A stretch of 24,057 nt of DNA from RUG563 sp045590215 (lineage in GTDB: Bacteria; Bacillota; Clostridia; Christensenellales; Aristaeellaceae), in the NCBI GenBank assembly GCA_045590215.1, contig JAZNQO010000022.1, positions 1-24,057 on the forward strand, in the 5' to 3' direction. Under the pieces are notes generated by a model that saw only the letters and a list, made by a program, of their open reading frames with translations, was not told the origin of the DNA and did no database searches. The position numbers and the translations under genes are program-made. Positions 14,798 through 21,965 of the stretch are shown piece by piece. Position 1 is the first letter of the stretch, and each line of letters opens with the position of its first letter.

Positions 14798-15828
14798 AAT
14801 TCTTCCTCCCAGCTCCCATCCATCTCGCCCAGATAATGAGCCAGCAGCCTGCCGCCTTCCATCAGGGCGTGCATGTCAAATGTTTCCACATTGGTGTGCA
14901 TATATTTGATGGGCAGCGAAAGCAGCACAGTGGGCACGCCGTTGCGCACCAGCGAAAGCTCGTCCGCATCCGTGGATGTCCATCTTGGGTCAATCGCCCA
15001 TTGCAATTGCACGCCATGATTCTTCGCCGCTTCATCCAGCTTTTTCACTAAATAAGGATGCAGGAACGGCCCCTTGGACGCCACCAGCGAATCAATCTTC
15101 TGCGTTGCCAACCGGGGCGCACCCGGCGTTTCCGCATGGCATACGTCAAACGCTACGCCGAAATCCGGATCCACCTGGAACCCAGCCGTCCATGCGCCAT
15201 AGGAGCCGATTTCTTCCTGACAAGTAGCCACAAAGTAAAGGTCGGCTTCATGCTGCATCTTCTGAAGCAGTTCTGCCGCACGCAGCATAATCGCAACGCA
15301 GCCCCTATCGTCCACCGTCTTGCTCGCTACCCGGCCGTTTTTCAATTCCACATACCGGCTCTCAAAGCATACCGTGTCCCCAATCTGCACCTTCTTTTCC
15401 ACCGCTTCCTTCTCCATCCCCAGATCCACAAACAAGGTTTCAAAGGTGTAGTTGTTTTTCCTGTCCGCTTCTTTCATCAGGTGCGGCGGCGTTGCGCCTA
15501 CCACGCCCATCAATACCCCTTCCCGGCCAAATACACGCACTCGCATCCCCGGCAAAACTCTGGGATCCACGCCGCCTACGCTCTGCAGGCGCAGGCAGCC
15601 GTCGTCCTCAATCTTGCTCACCATCATACCAATCTCGTCCAGATGGGCGCAGATCATCACTTTGGGACCTTTCCCCTTCTTGTGCGCAATCACACTGTTT
15701 AAGGGCGTTACCTCCACCTCGTCCACAAACGGACGGAAAGCTTCGGCAATAAAATCCGCTGCTGCCCGTTCATTGCCCGTAACACCGGGCAGTGCCGTCA
15801 CTTGGCGCAAAAATTCATCCGTTTTCAT
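14788..15828 (-). CDS. M42 family metallo-aminopeptidase (first gene of operon)
   Basis: A 346-residue M42 peptidase with His62 (CAHLDEIG), Asp173 (TVDDRG), Glu205 and Glu206 (CQEEIGSYG), Asp228 (AFDVCHAETP) and His311 (KYMHTNVE). The substrate loop segment PRWTSTDADELSL is typical. The start at 15828 is chosen because GGAGG lies 11 bases upstream and the protein begins MKTDEFLRQVTALPGVTG; the frame runs on to 16083 through promoter and repeat sequence that is unlikely to be coding. The extended -10 promoter at 15862 drives this gene and the two M42 genes after it. Confidence 0.92.
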   Translation of the reverse strand: MKTDEFLRQVTALPGVTGNERAAADFIAEAFRPFVDEVEVTPLNSVIAHKKGKGPKVMICAHLDEIGMMVSKIEDDGCLRLQSVGGVDPRVLPGMRVRVFGREGVLMGVVGATPPHLMKEADRKNNYTFETLFVDLGMEKEAVEKKVQIGDTVCFESRYVELKNGRVASKTVDDRGCVAIMLRAAELLQKMQHEADLYFVATCQEEIGSYGAWTAGFQVDPDFGVAFDVCHAETPGAPRLATQKIDSLVASKGPFLHPYLVKKLDEAAKNHGVQLQWAIDPRWTSTDADELSLVRNGVPTVLLSLPIKYMHTNVETFDMHALMEGGRLLAHYLGEMDGSWEEELWN

Positions 15829-15861
15829 ATTGCTTTTTTCCTCCCATGGAATTTCATTTTC

Positions 15862-15870
15862 ATTATACCA
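15862..15870 (-). promoter_or_regulatory. extended -10 promoter of the M42 operon
   Basis: The minus strand reads TGGTATAAT (15870-15862), with no clear -35 at the expected distance. A start near 15855 gives a leader of about 27 bases containing GGAGG. Confidence 0.6.
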
Positions 15871-15903
15871 GAAATTTGTGATTTGTATAGCATAATTTAT
15901 CTC

Positions 15904-16142
15904 GGGGGCTTTTTCAGCCCCCATACCCCCGAACCAGAGGCCGTGCCTCTGGACTCCAGTAAGCGAACGGGTCGTTTTCACATGCCCTCTTTGTGCGCCT
16001 GTAACTTGAGAAAGCACGATGGCAATGGTATTTCCGGGCAAAAAGAAAACGAAAAAAGCTGAAGGGAAAATACATTTTCCCATTCAGCCTTTTTATCGTT
16101 TTCCCCGGATGCTTTGCATCCGGCAGGGCGTTGAAAACGCCC
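15904..16142. repeat. cluster of short perfect hairpins
   Basis: In the gene-free stretch 15829-16435 there are four compact palindromes besides the terminator. They are GGGGGCT/AGCCCCC (15904-15922), CCAGAGGC/GCCTCTGG (15934-15952), CCGGATGC/GCATCCGG (16105-16123) and GGGCGTT/AACGCCC (16126-16142), each with a 3-5 base loop. None is followed by a T tract. They look like debris of an interspersed hairpin repeat family continuing into the tandem element at 16142-16438. Confidence 0.55.
16052..16095. terminator. bidirectional-looking terminator, probably of the antiporter operon
   Basis: AGCTGAA-GGGAAAAT pairs with ATTTTCCC-TTCAGC (16058-16088, one bulge), with A/T tracts on both sides. On the minus strand the stem runs into TTTTTT. 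It lies about 340 bases after the antiporter stop, beyond the repeats, and no plus-strand gene needs it. Confidence 0.7.
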
Positions 16143-16279
16143 CAGCCCGGAAATCCCATTTTTTGTTACCCACCGTTACAGCGGCACATCGTTCCGTCAA
16201 TGCACACTGTATTTTCTGCGGGATGGGGGCCTGGGGAAGATTTCCCCGGGTCAGGGTGTTTGAGGGGTGAAACCCCTCA
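16142..16279. repeat. tandem element, copy 1
   Basis: This copy of a ~140-bp unit starts AGCCCGGAAATC and contains CCGTTACAGCGGCA (16173-16186). A GGGGAA/TTCCCC hairpin (16233-16247) is followed by CCGGGTCAGGGTGTTTG, and the unit ends with TGAGGGGT/ACCCCTCA (16261-16279). Copy 2 repeats these blocks about 155-160 bases further on. Confidence 0.8.
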
Positions 16280-16295
16280 TTGTTCCCTCGTCACA

Positions 16296-16438
16296 CCAGC
16301 CCGGAAATCATCCGTTTATTATCGTTTTTCAACCGTTACAGCGGCATATTTTCCGCTCTGTGCACGCAGCATTTTCCGCAGGAGGGGTCCCGGGGAAAAG
16401 TTCCCCGGGTCAGGGTGTTTGAGGGGTGAAACCCCTCA
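16296..16438. repeat. tandem element, copy 2 (ends in the antiporter stop codon)
   Basis: Same order of blocks as copy 1: AGCCCGGAAATC, CCGTTACAGCGGCA (from 16333), a perfect CCCGGGGAA/TTCCCCGGG hairpin (16389-16409), GTCAGGGTGTTTG, and TGAGGGGT/ACCCCTCA (16420-16438). The last three bases are the complement of the antiporter TGA stop codon. Segments between the blocks have diverged from copy 1, while the terminal hairpins are intact. Confidence 0.8.
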
Positions 16439-17629
16439 AGCCTGCATAGCTTTCTTCGCCTGCTTGGGCGAGGCAATTTCCCCGGCCTTGGTCAGGGCAA
16501 TCTTGGTAATCACAGGGCCGATGAGTTCAAACACCAGCACGCAGGCCAGCACCACGGTGCTGACAGTATCGGCCAATTGGGGGAAGCGGATGGACACCAT
16601 CTGCGCCATACCGATGGCCACACCAGCCTGCGGGAGCAAGGTAAGCCCCAGATATTTCTTCACATTTTTGTCTGCCTTCACGCAAACGGCACCCAGCAGC
16701 GTGCCGCCCCATTTGCCGACAGAACGCAGCAGGATATACAGGATACCAATCAAGCCAACCTGCGGCAGCACGCCCAGGTTCAGCTCCGCACCGGAGAGCA
16801 CAAAAAAGAGCAGGAACAGAGGCGGCGTAAAGCGGTCGCACTGCTCCATGAGCACCTCATGCTGCTGGGAAATATTGACCATCACAGCACCGATCATCAT
16901 GCAGACCAGCAGGCTGGAGAGCCCCCACATGCTGCAAAGGCCCACACCGGCCATGACAGCAGCGATGGACAAGGCCAGCTTGTTGCCCCGGCTGCCGAAG
17001 AAGCGGCTGCAAAGCCCCAGCAGCGCACCCAATACAGAGCCCACCAGCAAGCTGCCGAAAATTTCCACAAGCGGTGCTACCACCATACCGGAAACAGTCA
17101 TTTCGCCGCCCAGCAGGGCTTCCGCAACGGAGGCAGAAATGCTGAAAACCATCAGCCCCAGCGCATCGTCCATGGCAACCACGGGCAGCAGCATCTGGGT
17201 CACATTCCCCCGTGCCTTGTACTGGCGCACCACCATCAGGGTAGCAGCCGGAGCGGTTGCCAACGCAATAGCCCCCAGCATCAGGGACAGGGGCACATCA
17301 TACCCCATCGCAATCAGCCCTACATCCACGCAGAAAGCGGTAGCCAAGCCCTGCGCCATGGTGATTACCATGGGGGTTTTGCCGATTTTTTTCAGATAGC
17401 TCAGCTTAAATTCACCGCCGATGGCATAGGCAATAAAGCCCAGAGCCACTTCCGTTATCATGTGCATGGATTCCACTTGTTCGGTGGTAATCAAGCCGCT
17501 GACGCAAGGGCCGATCACCAGCCCGGCCAGCAGAAAAGCCGTCACATTGGGCAGCTTCAAAAGCCGCACTGCCCGGCTCATCAAAAGCCCGGCAGCCATT
17601 GCAATGCCTATGACAAGCAAAATGTTCAT
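16436..17629 (-). CDS. CPA2-type cation/proton antiporter
   Basis: A 397-residue integral membrane protein with about 12 hydrophobic helices, of the monovalent cation:proton antiporter-2 / KefB-like family. Typical features are the N-terminal LKLPNVTAFLLAGLVIGP segment, TAPAAT (about 125-130) and the ion-binding pair Asp154-Asp155 (AMDDALG), the diaspartate signature of electrogenic exchangers. There is no C-terminal TrkA/RCK domain. The Met start overlaps the stop of the PII-like gene (ATGA), so the two are translated together, which suggests control by the PII-like protein. The stop codon lies inside the last bases of a repeat element. Confidence 0.9.
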   Translation of the reverse strand: MNILLVIGIAMAAGLLMSRAVRLLKLPNVTAFLLAGLVIGPCVSGLITTEQVESMHMITEVALGFIAYAIGGEFKLSYLKKIGKTPMVITMAQGLATAFCVDVGLIAMGYDVPLSLMLGAIALATAPAATLMVVRQYKARGNVTQMLLPVVAMDDALGLMVFSISASVAEALLGGEMTVSGMVVAPLVEIFGSLLVGSVLGALLGLCSRFFGSRGNKLALSIAAVMAGVGLCSMWGLSSLLVCMMIGAVMVNISQQHEVLMEQCDRFTPPLFLLFFVLSGAELNLGVLPQVGLIGILYILLRSVGKWGGTLLGAVCVKADKNVKKYLGLTLLPQAGVAIGMAQMVSIRFPQLADTVSTVVLACVLVFELIGPVITKIALTKAGEIASPKQAKKAMQA

Positions 17630-17967
17630 TTCTTTTTTACCAGTCCTTCCGCAAAGGATATAGGCACGCCGAACATGATGCCGGAATCAGGATGATCGAG
17701 GCCGCCGGTCACCTGATTGACAATCTTCTTCGCCAGTTCAATTTTCTCATCGGGCAGCACGGCAAAGATGGTTTTGCTGCTTCTGCGTTCCGGGATCATG
17801 ATGTTGCGCAAGCCATAGAACAGGGGCATTTCGTCCTCGCTGTGCAGGATGCGGGCCATGCCCTTGCTGTCCAGCACGGTTGCGCCCATGATGCCGTTAT
17901 TTTCAAATTCCTGCAAAAGATGTTCCAAGTGTTCCGTGCGATTCAAAACAAAGATGAAAACCTGCAT
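17626..17967 (-). CDS. PII-like regulatory protein
   Basis: A 113-residue protein with the PII ferredoxin-like pattern: strand MQVFIFVLN, helix TEHLEHLLQEFENNG, strand GATVLDS, a polar loop region (about 38-58), strand KTIFAVLP, helix EKIELAKKIVNQVTGG and a C-terminal GIMFGVPI strand. PII and PII-like trimers bind nucleotides and often control a neighbouring transporter. The T-loop does not match classical GlnB/GlnK and no uridylylation Tyr context is evident, so this is a PII-like member rather than GlnB. The start at 17967 has GAGGTGG just upstream; the frame extends to 18006. The gene overlaps the antiporter start by four bases. Confidence 0.8.
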   Translation of the reverse strand: MQVFIFVLNRTEHLEHLLQEFENNGIMGATVLDSKGMARILHSEDEMPLFYGLRNIMIPERRSSKTIFAVLPDEKIELAKKIVNQVTGGLDHPDSGIMFGVPISFAEGLVKKK

Positions 17968-18005
17968 TTCTTCCACCTCTTCAATTTTTGTGTTTCTTTC
18001 ACACA

Positions 18006-18034
18006 ATTGTACATTTTATGCCTCCATCCGTCAA
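18006..18034 (-). promoter_or_regulatory. sigma-A promoter of the PII-like/antiporter operon
   Basis: The minus strand has TTGACG (18034-18029), a 17-base spacer and TACAAT (18011-18006). The predicted start near 17999 gives a leader of about 30 bases that includes GAGGTGG. Confidence 0.75.
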
Positions 18035-18117
18035 TATTCAATAGCAAATATGATGTATTTTTTCCCGGATTCACCCATTTCTTTGCATATCATACATTAA
18101 TAGCGGAGGCGATCTTC

Positions 18118-18372
18118 ATGAATCTCATCATTTGGCTGGCTTTGGGAGCCCTTTCCGGATATATTGCCGCTTTCATTATGGGCATGCCAAGGGAAAACTG
18201 GCTGCTGCATATTCTGCTTGGCATTGTGGGTGCCATGGTGGGGGGCACGCTGGCGATAGGCCTCGGCCTTGGCGGCATTTCAGGCTTTAATCTATATAGC
18301 CTGCTGATTTCTGTGCTGGGGGCTTGTCTGGTGCTTATTTTGTTTAGGCTGCTAAAGCGCATCTGGAAATAA
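18118..18372 (+). CDS. GlsB/YeaQ/YmgE family membrane protein
   Basis: An 84-residue protein with three hydrophobic helices rich in Gly. It has LGALSGYIAAFIMG, the GIVGAMVGG segment followed by GLGLGGISGFNLYSLLISVLGA, and a basic end (RLLKRIWK). This is the transglycosylase-associated / GlsB family, common stress-related membrane proteins of unclear function. CGGAGG at 18104-18109 lies eight bases before the ATG. CATACATT at 18091-18098 resembles a sigma-E -10 box, but no matching -35 was found. The gene has its own terminator. Confidence 0.9.
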   Translation: MNLIIWLALGALSGYIAAFIMGMPRENWLLHILLGIVGAMVGGTLAIGLGLGGISGFNLYSLLISVLGACLVLILFRLLKRIWK

Positions 18373-18414
18373 GCAAGAGGGGTCGGAAAATCAATTCCGA
18401 TCCCTCGCTTTTTT
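18373..18414 (+). terminator. terminator of the GlsB-family gene
   Basis: GCAAGAGGGGTCGGAA (18373-18388) pairs with TTCCGATCCCTCGC (18395-18408) with slight mismatch, followed by six T. The stem begins at the base after the stop codon. Confidence 0.85.
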
Positions 18415-18452
18415 CGCCCGTTTATTGTATACTGGGCAAGAGGTGATTCCCA

Positions 18453-19514
18453 ATGCCCACACTGGCGCATCGTTCCATCCGCCATTGCCTGCAAATGATC
18501 GGCCCCTTTTCCCCTTCCGATAGGATTCCGCAGGCCGGTCAAAAGCAGTTTTATGCCTTCATTACCGGGCTTTATCAGGCCATGCTGCTTTCCCCGGAAC
18601 GCTATTTCGTGTTCCCTGCGCCTTACGAAGCCTATATGTCGAAGAAAACTTCTCTGCCAACCCTGACCCCGGAAAAACATCACAAGCAGGACAGCCGGGA
18701 AAGCACCCTGCGCAACATCATCCAGCAGTCCATTTCCTTCTATCCCCTTTTCCTGCGGCAGCTGGGCCTCCATGGAAAGGCGCAGGGGGATGCGCTGCTT
18801 TTATCTTTGGACGATTATCAGGCCGTGCTGCATCAGATGCGCCGCTGCCACGATTCAAAATACAATGAGGAGCGTTTCCGGGTGCTGGAAGAACAGGGCT
18901 TTTGCATTGCGGAAAGCGAAAATGCCGTGCGCATTTCTCACAAGGCATATCCCCAAATGATGCAAGGGCTCCTATACCTGTGCGCAGACAAGGATAGCAA
19001 ATATGCCCTCACTAATTACCTGCGGCTGGATTTCAAAAATGCAGGCGGTGCGCCCTCTGTTTCGGATATCTGCCGCACCCTGCCGGAAGATACTGCTGCT
19101 ATCATTCATCAGGTGGAAAACGCCCTTTCCGGCCTCAACCTCAAGGCCAAGGTGAAACCGCTGCGAGGCATTGTGTCCGATTTTCAATGGAAAGTGGAAT
19201 ACACATTCAAGGGCAAAAATATCTTCGGCTTTTATGGCGATTATCAGCAATTTCTCCTTTGCCTCTATTTCAACGATCATCAGCTCATTTCCGCTTATGC
19301 CGATCAGCTGCTGCAGGAAAACTCTGCGCTGTTTGATTGGTTCAGCAGTCAGTTCCCGGAAAGGCTGTGCACCTGCCCCTATAACCGCCGCATCCGCTTG
19401 GGCAGTGTACATCGCCGCATCTGCGGCCTGTCCAATCGGGCAGAAGTTGTCAATCCTTCCGTTTCTGATGTGGAAAACGCCCTCATCGTGCTGAAGCAAT
19501 TCCGATCCCTGTAA
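18453..19514 (+). CDS. uncharacterised 353-residue protein
   Basis: Not recognised. The product appears soluble and cytoplasmic, with no signal peptide or membrane helix. The N-terminal half is helical. The middle contains SVSDICRTLPEDTAAIIHQV, then a strand-rich stretch WKVEYTFKGKNIFGFYGD near residue 246. The C-terminal ~50 residues hold RLCTCPYNRRIRLG followed by RRICGLSNRAEVVNPS; the C-x-C plus later Cys could bind metal, but this is speculation. The start is well supported: GAGGTGA lies six bases before the ATG, and TATACT at 18428-18433 may be its -10 box. It stands alone between two terminators. The closing DVENALIVLKQFR suggests an intact end. Confidence 0.75.
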   Translation: MPTLAHRSIRHCLQMIGPFSPSDRIPQAGQKQFYAFITGLYQAMLLSPERYFVFPAPYEAYMSKKTSLPTLTPEKHHKQDSRESTLRNIIQQSISFYPLFLRQLGLHGKAQGDALLLSLDDYQAVLHQMRRCHDSKYNEERFRVLEEQGFCIAESENAVRISHKAYPQMMQGLLYLCADKDSKYALTNYLRLDFKNAGGAPSVSDICRTLPEDTAAIIHQVENALSGLNLKAKVKPLRGIVSDFQWKVEYTFKGKNIFGFYGDYQQFLLCLYFNDHQLISAYADQLLQENSALFDWFSSQFPERLCTCPYNRRIRLGSVHRRICGLSNRAEVVNPSVSDVENALIVLKQFRSL

Positions 19515-19527
19515 AAATCCATAAAGC

Positions 19528-19563
19528 AACCCCCTCCGCATATTATTTCCTGCGGAGGGGGTT
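19528..19563. terminator. hairpin between convergent genes
   Basis: AACCCCCTCCGCA (19528-19540) pairs perfectly with TGCGGAGGGGGTT (19551-19563). T tracts are weak on both sides, but the position between converging genes suggests a shared terminator. Confidence 0.65.
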
Positions 19564-19622
19564 CTGTTATGCTGCAAAACCGCTTCAGTATCATCCAGCA
19601 CAAAGAATGCAAAATAAAATGT

Positions 19623-20150
19623 TCACCGCCGGATGATATACTTTTCTACATTCGTTTTGAATGTTTCGCTATAAAATGTGGCTTCCAGCGAGCCGCCGTT
19701 CTTTTTAATCACCCCGGAAGATGCGGGATTTTGCTTGTCACAGAACAGCAGAATCTCTTTGACCCCCAGCATATCATACACCTTGAGGGCTTCCTTCAGC
19801 ATCTCCGTCGCATAATGCTTCCTGCGCTCCGTTGGCCGGACGCAATAGCCGATATGGCCGCCCTCCGTCCGCTGAAAATCGTTGAGGGAAAGCCGCAGGT
19901 TAATCATGCCAAGAATCTGGTCATCCTCCTCCCGTACATAAAAATACGTCAGTGCCGGCACACGCCCCGGCAGAATATTGGCCATATCCATATCCGCCTG
20001 CACCTTTTTCAGCCATTCTTCATAGGTCATTTCAGCCAGATAATAGTCCAGCGCACCGCTGCCGTTTATTTCTGATTGATATTCCTCAAATTCACGGATG
20101 AATTGGACAGCCTTTTCCTTATAAGCCAAACTCGGAAACACAAGCTTCAT
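19623..20150 (-). CDS. GNAT family N-acetyltransferase
   Basis: A 175-residue GNAT enzyme expected to transfer acetyl from acetyl-CoA to an amine; the acceptor is unknown. Landmarks are LTYFYVREEDDQILGMINLR (about 68-86), GGHIGYCVRPTERRKHYATE (97-116) as motif A, and CDKQNPASSGVIKKNGG as motif B. The acetyl-CoA loop normally reads R-x-x-G-x-A; here the Gly position is His112, so cofactor binding may be altered. GGGAGG lies six bases before the ATG at 20150; the frame continues to 20207 but lacks a ribosome binding site. It lies 96 bases downstream of the DUF3472-like gene with no clear terminator between. Confidence 0.85.
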   Translation of the reverse strand: MKLVFPSLAYKEKAVQFIREFEEYQSEINGSGALDYYLAEMTYEEWLKKVQADMDMANILPGRVPALTYFYVREEDDQILGMINLRLSLNDFQRTEGGHIGYCVRPTERRKHYATEMLKEALKVYDMLGVKEILLFCDKQNPASSGVIKKNGGSLEATFYSETFKTNVEKYIIRR

Positions 20151-20246
20151 TTTTATCCTCCCAGCATTGTTTTCGCATTCCATGCTATAACATAGCCCAA
20201 TCCTCAAAATAGATTATGCGTCCCTATTTGTCCTGTAAAACAGATT

Positions 20247-21113
20247 TTATGGTAACGCAGATGAATAGCCGATCATGCAATCGGCAGGAAGGGGATTTGC
20301 CGTTGCCTCAAAGCCTTCGCCACCCGACTGTACAAACACGTAACTTTCGCAAATTTCCCAATGGCAATTAAAGTGAATATCCAGCTGCACGCCATTATCC
20401 CACGTTGCGTCATCCGTTGGAAAATAAGAATTGCTGATGATACACCTGTTCCATAGCTCCCAATTGTCGGTGCCGGATACTCTTGCGCAGGCATTCCGCA
20501 GCCTGCAGCTGCGCATCAGATTGTTAAAGGCAAAATCCTCTTGAAACATGGAGCTTCCATAAAACCATTTCCCGGCAACGGGATAGCTGATGACGGCAGT
20601 TTTCAGCCATTCTCCTCCCTCTTCTTTTATGTATTGCTCGTAATATGTTTTATCGTCGCTGATACTCATTTTAATGCACATGGTATACCATGTATCAGCT
20701 TTCCAAGCGTAGTTGGTAAATACTTGTTTTCCCGTTCCCTCTCCGTCAAAAGTTCCGTTTTGACCATCCAAAACATATTCTATCTCAGGCTGGGTGCCGT
20801 CTGCCAAATCCCAAAGCGATAAAAGAAGCACGTGATTCCCATCTTTATTTTGAAATCCTGCATAGCCACAGTCCCAATTATGAACGGCCCAATAGGTATT
20901 CAGTGCATCCCTTTCGCAATACCAATCCACGCTGATGATATCATAATCATTGTCTGCAATCCAGTCAACATACATATTCGGTGCATGTCTGGGCATGACG
21001 CTTCCGGCTGGTATTTCTGTTGTTGCGGTTTCATTCTCCGCCTTGCCAGCCGAAGAAATCAGAATACTTATCATCACGTAAAAAAGAACGATTACTTTTG
21101 CCGTTTTCTTCAT
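20247..21113 (-). CDS. secreted DUF3472-like protein
   Basis: A 288-residue protein with a signal peptide (KK, hydrophobic stretch FYVMISILISS, cleavage after AGKA near residue 24), so it is exported or surface-linked. The mature part is rich in Trp and Tyr. The run GYAGFQNKDGNHVLLLSLWD, the FDGEGTGKQ block and the segment NYAWKADTWYTMCIKM resemble DUF3472, a beta-rich domain often found in secreted, carbohydrate-associated proteins; the role is unknown. The frame is open to ATG 21170, but that codon lies only four bases after a TATAAT box, so the start at 21113 is chosen, with GGGAAG upstream. Parts are AT-rich compared with the ribosomal genes beside it (20641-20700 is about one third G+C). 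Confidence 0.75.
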   Translation of the reverse strand: MKKTAKVIVLFYVMISILISSAGKAENETATTEIPAGSVMPRHAPNMYVDWIADNDYDIISVDWYCERDALNTYWAVHNWDCGYAGFQNKDGNHVLLLSLWDLADGTQPEIEYVLDGQNGTFDGEGTGKQVFTNYAWKADTWYTMCIKMSISDDKTYYEQYIKEEGGEWLKTAVISYPVAGKWFYGSSMFQEDFAFNNLMRSCRLRNACARVSGTDNWELWNRCIISNSYFPTDDATWDNGVQLDIHFNCHWEICESYVFVQSGGEGFEATANPLPADCMIGYSSALP

Positions 21114-21174
21114 TTGCTTCCCTTTCTTCCGGAGTTTTGCCAACAGCTTCTGTTCCGAAACTGTTTCCATTTAT

Positions 21175-21203
21175 ATTATACCATGCACCCGTGCCCGGCA
21201 CAA
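21175..21203 (-). promoter_or_regulatory. promoter of the DUF3472-like gene
   Basis: The minus strand has TTGTGC (21203-21198), a 17-base spacer and TGGTATAAT ending at 21175 (extended -10). The -35 abuts the T tract of the rplA terminator, so this unit starts directly where the ribosomal operon stops. Confidence 0.7.
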
Positions 21204-21236
21204 CAAAAAAACTCCCGGGCAGAATCTGCTCGGGAG
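21204..21236 (-). terminator. terminator of the rplK-rplA unit
   Basis: CTCCCG and GCAG pair with CTGC and CGGGAG (21236-21212, one mismatch pair), followed by seven T (complement of 21211-21205). It lies 25 bases after the rplA stop. Confidence 0.9.
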
Positions 21237-21260
21237 CTTATTACTGTATGCTCTAATGAA

Positions 21261-21950
21261 TTAGAACTTCAGGCTGTTGATGCGGATGGAGGGACCCATG
21301 GTGCTGCTCATGTAGAGGGACTTGATATAAGTACCCTTGGCAGTGGCGGGCTTGGCCTTGATAACGGCTTCCATCAGCACGGTCATGTTTTCCACCAGCT
21401 TCTCGTTGTCAAAGGAGATCTTGCCGATGGGGCAGTGAGCGATAGCGGTCTTGTCAATACGATATTCAACCTTACCGGCTTTGATATCGTTGACGGCCTT
21501 GGTCACGTCCATGGTCACGGTGCCGGACTTGGGGTTGGGCATCAAGCCCTTGGGGCCCAGCAAGCGGGCAATGCGGCCGATGGTACCCATCATGTCAGGG
21601 GTAGCAACGCAGGCATCAAAGCCAAACCAGTTTTCGCTCTGGATCTTGGCAACCAGATCGGCGTCGCCCACGAAATCTGCGCCGGCAGCTTCGGCTTCCT
21701 TGGCCTTATCACCCTTGGCGAACACAAGAACGCGAACCTTCTTGCCGGTGCCATGGGGCAGAACCACGGTGCCGCGAACCTGCTGGTCAGCGTGACGGGG
21801 GTCAACACCCAGACGGATGGACAGTTCGATGGTTTCATCGAACTTTGCTTTAGCAGTCTGCTTCACCAGCTCGATTGCTTCGGCGGGATCATACAGCTTC
21901 ATGGTGTCGATCAGCTTTTTGCTGTCGGTATATTTCTTGCCGTGTTTCAT
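21261..21950 (-). CDS. rplA: 50S ribosomal protein L1
   Basis: A 229-residue L1, full length, which forms the L1 stalk near the ribosomal E site and also represses its own mRNA. Diagnostic segments are FDETIELSIRLGVDPRHADQ, LPHGTGKKVRVLVFAKGDKA, the signature IGRIARLLGPKGLMPNPKSG near 123-142, and the C-terminal STMGPSIRIN. GGGAGG lies eight bases before the ATG. A leader hairpin with conserved GTGGGAGG and TTACCACA blocks, similar to the one upstream of rplK, lies just before the ribosome binding site. A terminator follows, so rplJ and rplL are not next in line. Confidence 0.98.
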   Translation of the reverse strand: MKHGKKYTDSKKLIDTMKLYDPAEAIELVKQTAKAKFDETIELSIRLGVDPRHADQQVRGTVVLPHGTGKKVRVLVFAKGDKAKEAEAAGADFVGDADLVAKIQSENWFGFDACVATPDMMGTIGRIARLLGPKGLMPNPKSGTVTMDVTKAVNDIKAGKVEYRIDKTAIAHCPIGKISFDNEKLVENMTVLMEAVIKAKPATAKGTYIKSLYMSSTMGPSIRINSLKF

Positions 21951-21965
21951 CTTTATTTCCTCCCT

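Noticed and set aside
15914..16270. Several 80-codon frames in the gene-free stretch before the antiporter.
   Set aside because: They run through palindromes, the terminator and repeat copies, and none has a ribosome binding site or plausible protein composition.
16142..16438. The tandem element as a CRISPR array.
   Set aside because: There are only two units, each about 140 bp, with multiple internal hairpins and no short repeat/spacer periodicity.
18091..18098. CATACATT upstream of the GlsB-family gene as a second sigma-E promoter.
   Set aside because: The expected -35 position (about 18070-18076) shows no ATA core, so a single -10-like match is not enough.
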